A DNA stretch of 64,000 bases from Capitulum mitella (GCA_030062745.1 CP099846.1:23539701-23603700); one strand, 5' to 3'; counted from the first letter of the stretch, positions 1-13,382 are shown. Notes: generated by a model not told the origin, from the letters alone. Made by a program: numbers and translations.

Positions 1-52
1 CGCCGGCTGATTGCGCGCCGAGCGTCCGACGGCGGCCGGCAGAGGCGGAGGG

Positions 53-151
53 AGGGCGGGGAGGCGCGGAGGGGTGTAGAGGGAGGTGTAGGGGGAGATG
101 GAGAGCGAGATGCGGGAGACGTAGAAGGAGGTTTAGAGGGAGGGACAGGGG

Positions 152-230
<79 letters not shown>

Positions 231-440
231 GGGGAGAGAAAGAGAGAGAGGCAGGGAGAAAGATAGGGAGAGAGAGAGGGGGGGGAGAAGAAAGAACAGA
301 GAGATGAAGGGGGATTCAAGAAGGGAGATGGAGGGGATGTGTGAAAAGGGAGGTGTAGAAAGAGATAAAGGGGAAGGCTCAGAGGAAGGTATAGAGCGAG
401 GTACGCAAGGGAGCTGAAGAAGAAGGTATGTGGGTAGAGC
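53..440. repeat. Polypurine tract with (GA)n microsatellite
   Basis: Almost only A and G on the + strand, with an uninterrupted (GA)n core at about 158-214 and degenerate GA/GGA repeats on both sides. Long mirror-symmetric purine tracts can form triplex DNA; no gene is seen. Confidence 0.9.
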
Positions 441-2084
441 AAAATGAGTTGCAGAGGGAAGTGACGTATACAGGCAGGCACGGGAAACCTGTGAAGGGAG
501 ACGCAGAGAAATGCACAAAGAAGTGTGATGAAAAACTGCGCGCTCTTACGCACGAGCATCGGATTGCGGTCATATCGCAAGAGCGGTGCTGCGCGACCAC
601 GTTGACCAATCAACAACGTTGGCTGAGGGACTCTACAAAACTGAGGTTTGCCAACGATAGCACATCCATTGGCCAGGACGTCAACCTCGAAACCAACAAG
701 CTCAGGTTACCGCAAACATTGGACGATGCGTTTAGCTTGAGTAAAAGCGCCAACGGGCTGAGATGTTGCAACGCTAACGACCTTAGCAGTTACTCGGCCA
801 TTGAATTACTCAGCACTGTAACCCGGCGACGGCTCAAGGACTTCACCCTGAAGACTGCGCGAACGTCGGAAGGCGCCCGAGGTCAGAACGCAGCAGTCGG
901 ACCTGACCTCATGGCATCCTGAGAAGCCTACGACTGCTGACCCAAATCAAGTCCCCGGCACGCCCCCTCCAACTCGACACGACCGGCAGCGCAAACGCAT
1001 TAATCGGACCAGAGGCGCGTCCAGAGCCGGGAAGAGGGGAGGCCGGCGCTTCGGAGCTTGTCACGTGACGCTCTTTCGCGGGCAGCACTGGAACTGGGGA
1101 TCGTAGGAGGAGGATGTCGGGTACAGATTTCCGTTCCTAAAAGCCTTCAAGTTTAGTGCCTATTAAAATGACTAGAATGGATTAGTCTGAAATCGTGGTC
1201 AAATCCCAAAAATTTTCGGAAGTCCCCAATCATGGACACTGCATCGACGTCAGCCACGCGTTGACAGCGTGAGTTTTTCCTGCGTGCATCAGTTCTTTCA
1301 CCGGACGACATCGTTCACGAGGGTTGGTTGGTTGGTTATTGGGGCTCAGGGGCGCACCAACTACAGGGTCATTCGGCGCCAAGCAGGGGGCTGAACGAGG
1401 GCTAAACGAAGACGGACTGAGAAGAAGCCCACTCAACAGACGAACCTCACAAGAGATTCCGCAACTGTCTCCGACCGCAAGACAACGTCTGTCACTTCAG
1501 GGCCTGCTGCAGTCACGCCGTGCACGAGGAGCCAAGCGCGCACAGCCGCCGGGTCACCGCCCTGCCCACGGCCCCTCCCCTGCCGCCCACTTGTTTCTCT
1601 GTTCCGGTCGGCGGTGCGGCGGGAACCGCGCGACAGAGGCGCGTCTTCGTAGACCGCCCGGACGGAGAGACCGATGCGGCGACACCGTATAGGCTGCTGA
1701 GCGGTGCCCACCGCCGCGGAACGTGAGAAATTGGCCTCTGGCGACGGCGCAGCGCGTGGTCCGACCTGACGGACGCATCGGGTCGTCGAACGGAACGCCG
1801 CGGCGCGTGTGCTTCCACTTCGAGCACCTCCCACGCACCAGACTCGGGTTGACCTGCCCCGCACGCGGACTTTGACCTAGGGGTGCATTGGCGTGGGCGT
1901 GCTTTCATACCTGATAGCGTCAGGTCCTACTTTTCGGCAATCTCTTCCCAAGGACGGCAATTTCTTTCCATGGAGCACCGTAGTGTTAATTTTAAAGCGA
2001 TTCTGAGCTTGCAGGGCTGCCGCTAAGTTTGTTGGGCAGCTGCCCTCCTGGGGGCTGCTACACATACGGAGGCGTGTTCCCCCC
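441..2084. other. No gene seen
   Basis: Mixed-composition DNA. One 164-codon frame (428-922) has no recognisable domain and is within chance expectation. A small GGTT repeat lies at about 1323-1337. Confidence 0.5.
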
Positions 2085-3200
2085 GTGATCGCCGCCGGCG
2101 GCCGGCCGGCGCGCGCGTGCCGGTCGGCCGGCGGGATGACGGCCGGACGGACAGATGGATATCGAGTGATAGATGCGGCGGGCTGGAGGAGACGGCCGCC
2201 CCGGGCGCCAGATGCGCTCGGTAAACACGCGCCCGCGGCCGCCGCCGTGTTTCGGGCGAGGTCGGGGATGTTGGCGGCGCTCTGCTGAAGACAGGGAGGT
2301 GTTCTGGAAGGGATAAATACGGCGCCTTCGTTCCCCCTTGTCTTTACAGCTGCCTTCCTCTGGTGCTCGCTAGTTTTGATCCGTCATGCCCTTCGCGAAG
2401 CGCGACAGCAGCGCGTTGGACTGGCCGTCGTTTGATCCGACCAGCCCTTTGTGTCGCGCGCTCTCCTCTGAAATCTGACGACCTATTATCCGGAGAAGTG
2501 ACTCCTGTTTGCCGGCAGCTGCCACTCCCGCCGGCGCGGCTTGTTTGCCGCCGTCCCCTATGTCGAGACGGTCAGGTGGCCGTGGCGCCCCTCCTCCCGC
2601 AGGCACGCGCCGCCCGCACCAATGGGGGCAGCTCCCGCCACGATCGGCACGTGCCGCGTCTATTTCTGGCGCCAGCCGGAACACGGCGGCCGGCGCCGGC
2701 GAAGGGGGCGGCCCCTTTGAAAACGGCCCAGCTGCCCAAACAGCGGCCGGCCGCCGCTGACTGGCGTCACGCGACACGTCGCTGCCGACGTGACGCCGCC
2801 GTCACGGAGTCAGCACGTCGACGGATGCTGGCAGTGCGGCCAGGGTGGTAGGGCGATGTCACGATATACGTAAGTGGCCGAGAGGGGGCAGATAACCGCG
2901 CGCGAGTGCAGCCGCAGAAAGGGGAGCGGCCAGCGCCGGGCCGTCTAGTGCCCGCGACACTCTCTCCGGCATAGCAATGAGCGCGCCGGCCGCCGGCGGA
3001 CCGCGCGTACGGCCGTCGGCCGCGCTTATCGTTGTTCTCCCTCGGTCGGACATGCGATGCGCGGGATAAGGCGCGCGCCGCCTTTCAAAGACGCTGACAG
3101 GCCCGCCCGGCCGCCGCGCGCAACAGAGCTGCCGATTTATTGGCGGCCGGCGGTCACGTGACCGGCGAGCCGCGTGTCGGCGCCGTCTGTCGTCCGTGCC
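2085..3200. other. CpG-dense block
   Basis: GC-rich, with frames open on both strands. It includes a TATA-like GATAAATAC at about 2311 and a strong-looking donor (ATAC|GTAAGT) at 2866. No protein is recognised. Confidence 0.5.
2310..2345 (+). promoter_or_regulatory. Weak candidate TATA promoter
   Basis: GGATAAATACGG at about 2309-2320, with a pyrimidine-rich TTGTCTTTACAG about 25-30 bases downstream. The first ATG after it (2386) opens only a 27-codon frame (MPFAKRDSSALDWPSFD...). It could start a distant upstream non-coding exon of the + strand gene; there is no direct support. Confidence 0.15.
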
Positions 3201-5454
3201 CTGGGGGCGCGTGGTGGTCGGGATTTGGAGCCGTGTTGAGCGGTGGAGAGCGGCGGTACCACACGCCCCTCACGGGCAGCTGGTCTGGACGAGGAAGTCA
3301 ACATCGAAGCCGCTGTTCGTTTTCTTCTGCCGTTCCTGTCACTCGGCACAATCCGGAGAAAGGTGAAAACAAGGGAAGCGCACGCAACAGGAAACATGAA
3401 AGAAAACATGCGATGATCCAAGTCATATCGTGAAGGCATATCATTTCTGTAACAGAGCATATGGTGAACCAAAACTTTTACGACGGGCGCATTTAATTGA
3501 CAACCATTTGCCCAGGCAAACTATTCATGAACCGTTAGTAATCGCTGTTTCTGCTCACAGAGTCCTGATCTCACTAGGGATTCGAATCTGAGCATGTGAG
3601 CATCTGAGCATGTTAGCATTTCTCTTGCGATCCGCATTTCACGAAATTTTTCTTTTTCACTCCTGACGGCATATTTTGCCGACTGTCTGGTCATGTCCTG
3701 TCTGGTTTGCATCAGCCAAGCAAATGTGCGAGGCAGCCTGATTTATTTATGAACTGTAACCCTGCCCGATCCAATTTGCTTTTGCACCCTCCACCCTCCA
3801 CTGACTTTACTGCTGGCGTAGTACCTGCCGTGGAAACCGCGCCTGTAGCGGAGAAAGTTTAATTGTTGCCGGCGCCGCGGGCTGCAAAGTCTTAATTGAT
3901 AGATTTGTCTTTCAAATCTGCACCTGTACAGACCGGCCAAGCGGCCATACCGAATTGCTTCATCCATTGCAAGCGACGCCGCGAAAGTCGGCTTGAGCGA
4001 GCCATTTACTCAGAGTCCGGTAGAAGTGCGGTAGAAGTTCGCACTCATCTGTCGGCCCGTGTTCAGCCGGAGCCGGGGCTGAGAATAACGCGCGAACTCC
4101 AGGCGTTACCGCCGCTGTCGCGCCCGCCAGTAGCCTGCTCTACGAAGTCGGTTGCTGACGGCTGAACTGGTGCTCCTTCAGCTCGATCAGCTGACAGTTC
4201 CGGCACCGGGCCTGTCAGTCTGTCGCGATGCGTGTTATTGCTGTCAGCCGGCAGGCATTAGTCGGCTCAGGCGGTCCGCCGCCACCTGTCATACATGCCT
4301 GTTAGTACGTCACCGCCATGGTCCTGTTAGTGTGTGAATACCTGTCAATGCTGCGAACGCAAATACTACGCCAGGATGAGGAAGAGACTAGTTGACGGAC
4401 GATGTCATACTGGTTTAGCCTATCGCCACCTTGGGAAACTATCCGGTTCGTAGGACCCCACAGTTCTGCAGCCCGCCAGCGTTATCAGACTGTAGTCATC
4501 ACTCACTTCAACGAGTCCACATTCTCCGCGACACCGCACTCTCATCGTATCAGTCTGCCTCGCCGGACCCTTTGTTCAAAGCACCTTTTACGCCATCGGA
4601 CGGTTCCGTCATTCGGCAGTCCTGACCCCGCGTTCAGTACGTCCGCTGATGCCGCCGGACCGTCCCGCCGGCAAGGCCCCACCCGGCAGTCGCCGGCTCC
4701 GTTTCCTGTGATCAGCCGGTCGGCTCGTACGGCCTCGTGATTGGACTCGACTCGCCGCAGATTGATTACCGCCAGCGCACACGCCGCCGACGATCCGGAA
4801 CGCCGAGACGCCGCCAGGCGCGGATATTTCCTGAATAAAACATAGCGTTAAATGCGGAACGTAATTGAAAACGACACGGAAATGTTGAAAACGGCCAGGG
4901 CTAAAGCAGTTTCTGTCGCTTTCACGCCCGAAAATTCATTGAACGTTTCGGTAGGAATCGCTCCGGCGTTCATGTCTTTCGCTCCTCACTAGTCATGAAC
5001 AAAAACGAATTCCACAACTGATGGCTGAGACGGGCGCGAGGCGGCGTGTGTCAGTGCGCTTTTATTGTGACAGTACCAAGGGCGGAGCCAAAATGAGTCG
5101 TGGAGGAGGTAAAACATCACATTCTGGTTTGCAAATTCCGATTGCGAAGAGGTTAACTCCATGTCACGAAATTCACATTTTTCGAGCGTGCCTAAATGGT
5201 TAGTGCTCTGCTGTTCTAATGCATGGACCCGTCACCAGTTGTCTTCTTTTGCGAGTGTCCTCCACAAGAATGTTTAAAAAGTCTTCTGATCTTCAGCATC
5301 TGAAGGACCCTTCAGCACCCTTCTGGACCATCTCACCCCTATTTCACCTACGCACAGCGCTGAACAAGACTAATCGCTTAACTTTCGTACGTCTCAGTTT
5401 ACGTTGCAGGCAATGGAAACACTTCGGTTTGTTCTGGCAAGACGGTAACCTTCA
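3201..5454. other. No gene seen
   Basis: Neutral-composition DNA. Short degenerate GAGCATGT/GAGCATCT repeats lie at about 3590-3622, and CTGTCAG-like words recur at 4190-4350. Nothing else is supported. Confidence 0.5.
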
Positions 5455-6300
5455 GCCGCGGCGGACGGCCGCCTGCTCCGTCTCCAGCCGGCGCCCGGTG
5501 TGATCAGCTGACTGGCCGGGTCGCTGAGCTGTTTGTCGACGCTGACACTGTTTGCGCGTCGGCGCAGAAGCCGCACATTATGCCCCCGCGGCGGCGCGGC
5601 CGGCGTGCACGCCTTTCAGTGCCTCGGCCGCGATCGGCCGGTGCCGGCCTCCTGCAACAATCCCCGGCGCGAACAATGCGCCGAGGTGTCGCGCCGGCCC
5701 GCTGGCCGCCGGCGCCGCAAAAACCGCCGCACAAAGGCGGACGCGAACGCCGGCAACGAGCTCCATTGACCCAAGACCGCGGCGGCAAACAGTGGCCAGG
5801 GGCGGCGCCAGCGGCGCGCGCGCCGGCGGCCGGCCGCGTCGCCTCCGGCTGCGTGCGCGTCGGCGGCCGGCCGGGGGCGGACGATGGGTAGGCGCCGCGG
5901 GCAGGGGCAGGCGGGTGGCCAGCAGAGCGGACGCCGCCGAGGACTGGACGGACAGCTCGGCCGCGCCGCTCGCCTCGGCCGCGCCGTGATCGCCGCGTCG
6001 TGTTGTTGGCGGGCTCGCTGCACGTGTGCCCCGCTGCGGTCGCGGCGGCCGCTGTGCGTGCGCTGCCGAGTGCTGCCTCACGCCTCACCCTGACCGCGGC
6101 GGGGGGGGAGGGTAGAGAGGGAGTGCGACGTCAGCCACGTCATCCAGCGGGGGCGCCACCCCCGTTGTTCGGGTCTCGGGTCGCAGACCCCCCGGATCCC
6201 ACTAAGGGGCGCGGACCTCGCCGCCGCCCTGCGGAGGCGGTGCAGGGGGCCGCCCAGGTCTGACGGGCCCGGCCCCCGGCCCGACCCCCTCCCGACCATG
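5455..6300. other. CpG-dense block
   Basis: Six or more overlapping frames are open on both strands because stops are rare at this GC content; none resembles a protein I know. Confidence 0.5.
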
Positions 6301-8299
6301 GCGACTGAGCGAAGACCCACCTTCGTCGGACCCTCGAGGGTTCCACCCGTCCGTGGCGCCAGGACGTGTACCAAACACTCGCAGTGGTCGGTTACCACCA
6401 GGGGTTCACCCGTTTGGCGCACTCGACGAGACCACGAATGCACTGCACGTTCCCACACAATCTGTCGCAGAACAAAAACCAGCCGCCACTTGGTCGGTCC
6501 ATTGGAAGATCTCATACGTGACATGCTGTCGCAGAGACGAAAAACACAGATATTCGGTCCCGAGATTTATCCTATCCATCCTGGGTATCAGCATTTGGAA
6601 ACCAAATTCCGTCCGGACGCACTAACCACTTACGGGACAGGCACGACCGAACATCGGATCACCACCATCCGGTCCCGGGTCAGACTCTCGGTAGCGTTCC
6701 GACGTTCAGACCTCCGCCGAATGCTGCGCGGAGTAGGAGGTGGGGGGGGAGGGACGTGGGGGTTTTCTATGGCCTCTGAATGACTCGCGTACGGTCCGCA
6801 CGTGCTGCCAGTTCCACCGTGGCCGAAGAGCTTCCGAGGCCGGTGGCTCGTGTTGCACTGAAAGCCAAGGCCGGGTCATTTCATCACGTGGAGAGCGGAT
6901 CGGTTTGTGGCTGTACTGCGGCACATGAACGTTAATTCGTGATCACGCTCGCTGCTCCGAATTAGTATTCGCACACTTAACTTCCTGCCGCATTAGCCTT
7001 GCTGCCGCTGACAGTGCAGGTTTAGCCCGAGCGTCACGCAATGTGCACGTCTAAAGCTTGCAGGCTATTAATAGATTGAATCAATGCCAGTTAAATTATA
7101 GGAGCCTCATCGAACTCGTATATTACGCGCTATCATTTGGCAGGCGCGTCCATGACATTTATTGCCAAATCCTTCACACCTGTGCATTTTCTCTGTGAAC
7201 CACTTTCACCCGCCTTATTATGCAGGCGAGTTATTAAGACCATCATTTTGTCATTACTCAAGCCCAATCAGGCGCATTAGCTGCACTTCGCGGTCTCTCG
7301 GGCAGCTCAGTTCGCGATGCGGCCTCGTTGGGCCACAGATTCAAAGGCTTGTGTAATCCAGGACTTGTAAATGCAGCGTTTGAAACTGGTCGTCCAAAGT
7401 TCATTGAATCTAGGGCATGGCTGCCTGCATCGCTGCAAATCGGAGGCTCGAAATGTCCTTCCCTCATGCGTTATAGTCGGCAATGCTCGCACGAATTTTG
7501 CCGCCTTGCGATATTCCGTTGCCTTAGACAACAACCTTTTGGGGCACCGCATTACGGCCATTCAAATTTAACGTAACAATCAACGAAATAAGTTGAGTTA
7601 CGGATAGCTCACTTGTGTCTTTTTAAGTTTTCCGAAAATTGCTTCATATTTTGCTTCCGGTGGGAATGTTTAAAGATGCAGATGAACGACGGATTATAAT
7701 CCGTTTCACACATAGCACATTGTCTAGAGCAATTTGGCGCACCTTGATAAGCCTATCTCATTTGAAAACTTAGCAAAGTAACATCAACCGCACAGTTCAT
7801 TCGACCTGCTGAATTCAGTCCTGGCTTGTTTTTGTACCCGATGACATCGCAATGAATAATCGTCTTTCCGCTGAGCATTATCACCCCTGATTAATTCATC
7901 TGTTGTTGATCTTCGCACTCCGCCTCCGTCCGCCCCATCCCATCTCCATTTTATTACATATCATTAGCATGTTAAGGCATGCATGCACCTGTTGCGGAAT
8001 GCGTTTGTCATTTGCCCGGCTTCGGAGGAAAAAATCATTCCGCAATCATTCCGCAGCGCACGGAACAAACAGCCGCCGGCTGACTCCGTGTCGAGTCCAG
8101 CCCGTGACTCTGACTGAGTCGGCCCTGGGCGACCCTGCCGGGTCCTGTCCCTGCATAGATAGTCGAGGCTCGGCAAAATGTGTTTAGTTTTCCAGTTATA
8201 AACTTGATGCTTATTTTTTCGTGCTAAATGCTAACACCTAATGACCATCGGGGCTCAACAGCACGCAGCATCCGGCACATCTGATGGCTCTTTTTAAGT
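6301..8299. other. No gene seen
   Basis: Mixed DNA with chance frames only. The A/T-richer part at 6950-8060 holds no recognisable RNA or element. Confidence 0.45.
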
Positions 8300-9150
8300 T
8301 GACGGTATGTATCTCACATTGCCTCCCCGGAAACGGCGTTCGTCCCCTCTCGAGATGGTCGGTTTGAGCCGCGCCGTGGGAGGTCGGCCGACCTCGTACG
8401 GCGCTCAGACAGCTGCAGCAGCCTTCTGCGGGCCACGCTCGCAGCGTGAGACTCTCAAGGCACCTCGGAGGGAACCCGAACTGGGAGTGACCGATCGGAT
8501 GCCGCGCTGTCCGCCCCGCGACGGCCCGACCGACGTGCCGGCGGACGTCGCCATCCACCACGCCGCGCAACGCGACGCCCGAGCGCCGGGTATCGACGTA
8601 ATGAAACGCCTGCGATCGACGCGCCTCGGAACCCTGCAACGCCTGCCGCCAAATTAGGCGCGATCCGGGCCGTTTTCCGCGGCCGGCCCGCCCGGAGCGC
8701 GGTGCGTAACGAGTTCCTCCCGCGGCCCCGCCCGTACCTTCACGGCTAATCGGCCGCCGGTGTGTCCGGGGCGTGCGCGTGTCTGGCGCGTGTTTCCGCC
8801 CCGTCCGGCGCCCCGCGACGTCCGCGGCGCGGCGTTCAGCGGCCGCTGCACCTGACCTCCGGCCGGCGGCCGCCCGCCGGCGCCGTAACGGCCGGCGGCC
8901 GGCCGTCTCCCCCGCGTAACGAGCTCGCCCGTCACGGGGGCGCTAACAAGGCGCGACGCGCTGGTCAGCGGGCGAGAGAAAGCGGCCAGCGGCGACCGCG
9001 GGCCGCGCCGAGGTGGCCAGGCTGCCAGGCCGGGTCGGGCCGCGCTGGCGGCGTGTAGCCTGGCTGTCGGTGCGCCCGGAGCCCCAATTACCACCGCCGG
9101 TGTGGCCGCCTGGCGACGATCGTCGGACTGATAGTGGGAGGACCGGCTCC
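8300..9150. other. CpG-dense block
   Basis: GC-rich, with frames open on both strands and no recognised product. Confidence 0.45.
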
Positions 9151-11759
9151 CGGCGACGGCGTGAAAGATGCGCTGTCGTTTTTCTCGTGCGATTCCTGTT
9201 GTTTGGGACGTCAGCATGGCGATGGGCCTGCGTTGGGTGTTCGTCGTTGTCGTACACGACGACGTGCCGTCGCTGGGTGTTCGTCACTGTCTTTTAGCTT
9301 GACCATCTGTCTTGTTAGGGTCCTAATTCTCTCGTCCAGAATATTTATAAAAAGTACATCAACGTCATTAGGAAAAACAACGTCGGGGCTGTGGGGTTTT
9401 ATGTCGTGAAGGCGCCGGAGTTGACCACAAAAGTGCCATAAACAACACTTTCATTGGAGGGTGGAGGTCAGGGAGGCTACCAAAAATGTAAACCAGGCAA
9501 GTGCTCGTGTTGCGATGCGCTTCGATATCACACCTCCTCGTGGCATCTTAAGGATGCTTATCCCGTCTTCTGGCCCTGTTGGCCTGGGCTACGGCGAAAA
9601 TGTGGATTTGAAAATGGCAACACTTCAATGAAGAATGCGATGTAGGCTCATTAGAAGAACGGAATATTCCACACGTTGTCAAATGCGCCCATGCCTAAAT
9701 CTGGCAGATCTGGCCCCAGACGTCACTAATCAGGACACATTTTCATGCCCACCCCGTGTCAACTCTGTTTCTGCCGTTATCGGTTAGTGGTAGTCCAGCG
9801 GCATTCACTAAGGGTTTTTCTCGAAAAATGTCGGCTTTTCTGTAGTTTTGACGCCATTTTTCTCCATAAAACAAGGAAATTTAGGAGTACATTTCGCCGA
9901 ATATGCTTTCTTGCTTATTATTTACTGTGCTGTCCATTTTAAAGTCCCTAATTAGAACTCTTAAATAATATTTGGGTTTGGGCTCCACCGTCTCATATTC
10001 GTCAACTTTGGTTCAACGTCGACCAGGACCAGTTTCTAAATGCTCCCAAATGAAGTCCCTTCCCTGGAAGCACCTTTAAGATAGACTGTGAACGAAATGC
10101 ATGCACCAGTTACAATGTTAACTTAAGCAACGCTCACTGTAACTAATAACCTGACCCTGAAGCTTTTGTCGAGATTTGGGAGGAGCAGAAATGAACTACG
10201 ACGTTGTAAATTATCCATTAATGGGTCTGAGAATTAGGGTGCCTTAGGATTTTCTACCCTCCAAACTATCATCTGATACGGACAGAACAATGGGGCTCAC
10301 CCTGGGCACAATTAGCAGTCAAATGGACCACCCACTGGCCGTGATAACCTTCCGTTAATCACGTCCTTTGCAAGGTGAACAAAATTGTATGGCGTCGTGA
10401 AATCCTTGGTGTAAGTACTCCGTGACGGATCCGTAAACAAAGCAGAATGAACTGTATGCGCTGTAGTATCGTAAATTGGTGGAGATCCAGGAAGGTTATT
10501 TCACAAAATAGCGTTCCTTTAAGCCGAAGCAATACACCGCACTCCCTTGTTCGTCTCAGCTGAACGTCCAGGAGTTTTCAACCATCTCAGCTTTTCGACG
10601 CAAAATCGGAGTTTAGATATCTAGTTCATTTGAAGTTACGTGACGGATTGTATTGTTCACCAGCATTGTTGTATAATATTTCCCATTGGAACGATTTCCC
10701 GGGCCTTTCCGTTTTATTTTTCTTTTGATCTTTTCGGTTGCGCCGCCTTTACAAAGCAGTAGTTTAAAGTTTAGCCGCTAGGTAGTGCTCGTATCGTAAG
10801 ACACCCCAGGCGAGTCGGCTCGAAGAAGATCGTCGTTACCTCAGTTTCGGAACAGTACATCAACAGATTCCAAACACCACTGGAAGCTCTTCCTAGAAAG
10901 TTTCGATCAGCTGACTGGGGAAATCTCCAAGGGAAAAGGTGGCCGGCTTGACGTTTCCGGGATGCTGAGCAGAACTCTGCCCTGGAGACACATGGAGTCA
11001 GCGCGTGACGGCTGAAGTTTAAGCACGCATGTCTGGAAGAGTGGTTCTCAGAAATATATCCCTACTTTAAATAATCAGTACCCTTGGATTAAAAACAACG
11101 CATTTCATCAAGACACTTTGAACAGTGAAAGCTCACCAGCGAGTTATCATGTTCGAATGCCTTTGTTCTCTTGGACCCAGTGCCCCTGTTTTTTTCCATG
11201 AAGAATATGAAGCGATTCTCTTTATATCCATTTTTAATGTGCCAGATAAACCGCATGTCTCTGCGTCTCTTGCCTACATTGCTTTAAAAGACATTGATTC
11301 CTGAATGTCACCAGTTTTGAGCAGTCTTTGACACGTTTAATCCGGACTCGTGGTCTCAGACAATCATTCAGACTTCACAGTACCTAAATCCGGCACCTGA
11401 TGTTGCATGTAAAAGTGTCTGGATAAAAAAAGTCTCATAAGGCTGTATTCCGCGTTCTAACGAACCGGTGGCATAACACCATAAGCATATAAGCACAAAA
11501 AGACGTGAAACATGGACGAGGGTAGCTGTAGAAAAAGGTGTCGGCGGAACACTTGGCAATCACCCTGCCATAAATACTTCTGAGCGGCTTTTAATTCCCT
11601 GCACACAGTTGGGATACTTTCCTGGAGGTATCTCGTTTCCCACAGGAACGATTTCATTAAAGGTGCCGATATCACCCCACATTTCTGGGAACCGACGCCG
11701 CTCCTGTTTCCCCAGTAAACACCGCCGTAATTGAGGGATATCGGACAACAACGGAATCC
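9151..11759. other. No gene seen
   Basis: Neutral DNA, unusually free of open frames between about 9950 and 11360. A short direct repeat (GGGTGTTCGTC near 9236 and 9277) flanks an imperfect palindrome of CGTCGT/ACGACG words. Confidence 0.5.
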
Positions 11760-13250
11760 CACGCGCGGCCAACAGGTGGCCGCCGGTGTATCCCCGCTGA
11801 CAGCCGCCGGCCGCCCACGCGGCCGGGCCGGGGCGGCGGCCGCAGACGGCGCGGTACCGGCGGCGGCCGCGGCGGCCGCGGCGGCCGCGGCGCGGCTCGG
11901 CGGCGCCGCGCTCTGGCCGGCTGCCAGCCGCGCCGCCCCCTCGCTCGGCCGGCGCGCGGTAAACAGGCGGCAGGAGGCGGCGCGGCGCGCGCCACACCTG
12001 GCCGCAGATGCCGCGCTGGGCCGCGGCCCGGTCTCTGGTCCGGCCGGACGCCGCCCACCGCGGCCGGGCGTGACCCATTAGGTCGCCGCTGTGGGAAAGC
12101 CGCCCGCCTCGATCAGAGACGGATAGCCGCGGCGGCCGCTTGAGATGTGGAACATGTCCTTACACGGCGGCGGCGCACCGCGGCTCGCGGGCGCTCCGCG
12201 TGGGCGGCTCACCGAGGGCGCCGCGCGGCGTCGCCGGCTCGCGAAGTCGCGGCCGAGAGCCGCGCAGACGGCGAGGACCGTAACCTGACGCGGCGGACGC
12301 CGGCCTTGCGACCCGCTGCCGGCCTGGCCGGCTGACGTCAGGACGGCGGGACGGCGGACCCAGGCTCTGGTGGCGGCGGCCGGCGCGCCGCCATATCGGG
12401 CCGTCCTTTCTCTCGCCGCCGCTTTCCGCTAAAGGCTATCAGATGCGGCGGCGGCCGGCGGCGGCGCCCGGCCGGCCGGCCGAGCGGCCGCCGCGCCACC
12501 AGCTGCGGTCGCCGGAGCAGCGGCAGCAGCCGCGCGCCGCCGCCGTGATGTAAGGCGAGGTTCTGCGCGTGCAGTCACCGAGCCGCCGCGGGGCCCGGCC
12601 GGCCGCCGGCGTCCGTTCACCCACGTACCGGCGGCAGTGGTGGCGGCGGCGCGCGCGGCCGCGACCCTCACAGCGCCCACACGGCGGCGGCGCTAATGTG
12701 GCGATTCCGGCGCGGCGCGCCATGAGCGCCGCGGCCGCGCCATCCGGCCGCCACTCGGCGATCGCATCTGTTCCTGGAAGGAGTGCCGTGCAGTGGGCGG
12801 GATTAGCGCCAGCCGGCTCGGACGCTGCTGCTTGGCCGGCTGGGAGCTGCTAGCGCGCCGGCCGGGCCTCCCCTGCGAACAGGTGTTCACCTCCCCCCGC
12901 CACCCGGCGGAGGCGGATCAGGTCACGCCGGGTCAGCTCTGGCTGGGCGGATCAGTGCGGTGCGGTCGCGGCGCCGCCATGGACCGGTGCGCCGTCAGCT
13001 GAGAGCGGAGGCGGCGGCCGGCCGGCGCCAGTCACGTGGGCGCACGACAACCTGTTTCTCCGGAACCGAGGCGCCCCGCCAAACAACGCTCGTGTTCGCT
13101 GCGGTCTGCAGCACGGCCTGGAGGAGGCAGCGAGACGCCGGCTGTGATACGTGCTGTGCTGCGCGCTCTGCGACATGGGGTTACGCCAGGTGTGTCGGCG
13201 ACAGTGAAGTGGTGGCTAAATGCTAGGGCGAGGTATGGGCATTATCAGGC
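11760..13250 (+). promoter_or_regulatory. CpG-dense block upstream of the first coding exon; presumed promoter region
   Basis: Very GC- and CpG-rich DNA with repeated GGCCGCGGC units (a 9-bp tandem at 11859-11895). It runs up to the first coding exon. There is no obvious TATA box, so a dispersed CpG-type promoter fits. Long frames here are open on both strands and are not genes. Confidence 0.4.
13172..13204 (+). other. Upstream ORF 1 in the presumed 5' UTR
   Basis: If transcription begins upstream of about 13170, this ATG opens a short frame (MGLRQVCRRQ, then TGA) ahead of the main start at 13258. It would be expected to reduce initiation. This rests on the inferred first-exon model. Confidence 0.3.
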
Positions 13251-13261
13251 GGCCAACATGA
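13220..13261 (+). promoter_or_regulatory. Upstream ORF 2, whose stop overlaps the main start (ATGA)
   Basis: Seen: ATG at 13220 opens a 13-codon frame ending in TGA at 13259-13261. That stop overlaps the main ATG at 13258-13260, giving ATGA. Known: such overlaps can couple termination to re-initiation. Inference: translation of the first exon may be tuned this way if 13220 lies in the mRNA; it would not apply if exon 1 instead began at the weak acceptor ending at 13248. Confidence 0.3.
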
Positions 13262-13353
13262 ACCCCAACAGGAGCTACGAGTCCATCAAGACGTACCTTG
13301 GCCACATGGACCTAAGCGGAACTGGGAATGAAGAATTACCGTCGACGGCGCAG
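13258..13353 (+). CDS. Tensin-like gene, first coding exon (32 codons)
   Basis: Seen: ATG at 13258 in a good animal start context (CCAACATGA), then 32 open codons (MNPNRSYESIKTYL... to ...LPSTAQ) ending at CAG|GTAAAC, a sound splice donor, in phase 0. The C1 exon at 23920 also begins in phase 0, so the two join cleanly as ...PSTAQ-GDASLQC. Many codons end in C or G, and the segment looks coding against its surroundings. The frame stays open upstream, but 13258 is its first ATG back to at least 13036. Inference: it encodes the variable N-terminal tail ahead of the C1 zinc finger of a cytoplasmic adaptor. A CpG-dense block lies just upstream, which suits a first exon. Alternative: an internal exon from 13249 after a weak ATTATCAG acceptor. 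I recognise no homologue of this tail itself. Confidence 0.6.
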
Positions 13354-13382
13354 GTAAACGCGTATTGTGCGTCGGAGCGAAA

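Noticed and set aside
3565-3585. GGATTCGAATC word resembling a tRNA T-arm
   Set aside because: No acceptor or anticodon stems can be folded around it.
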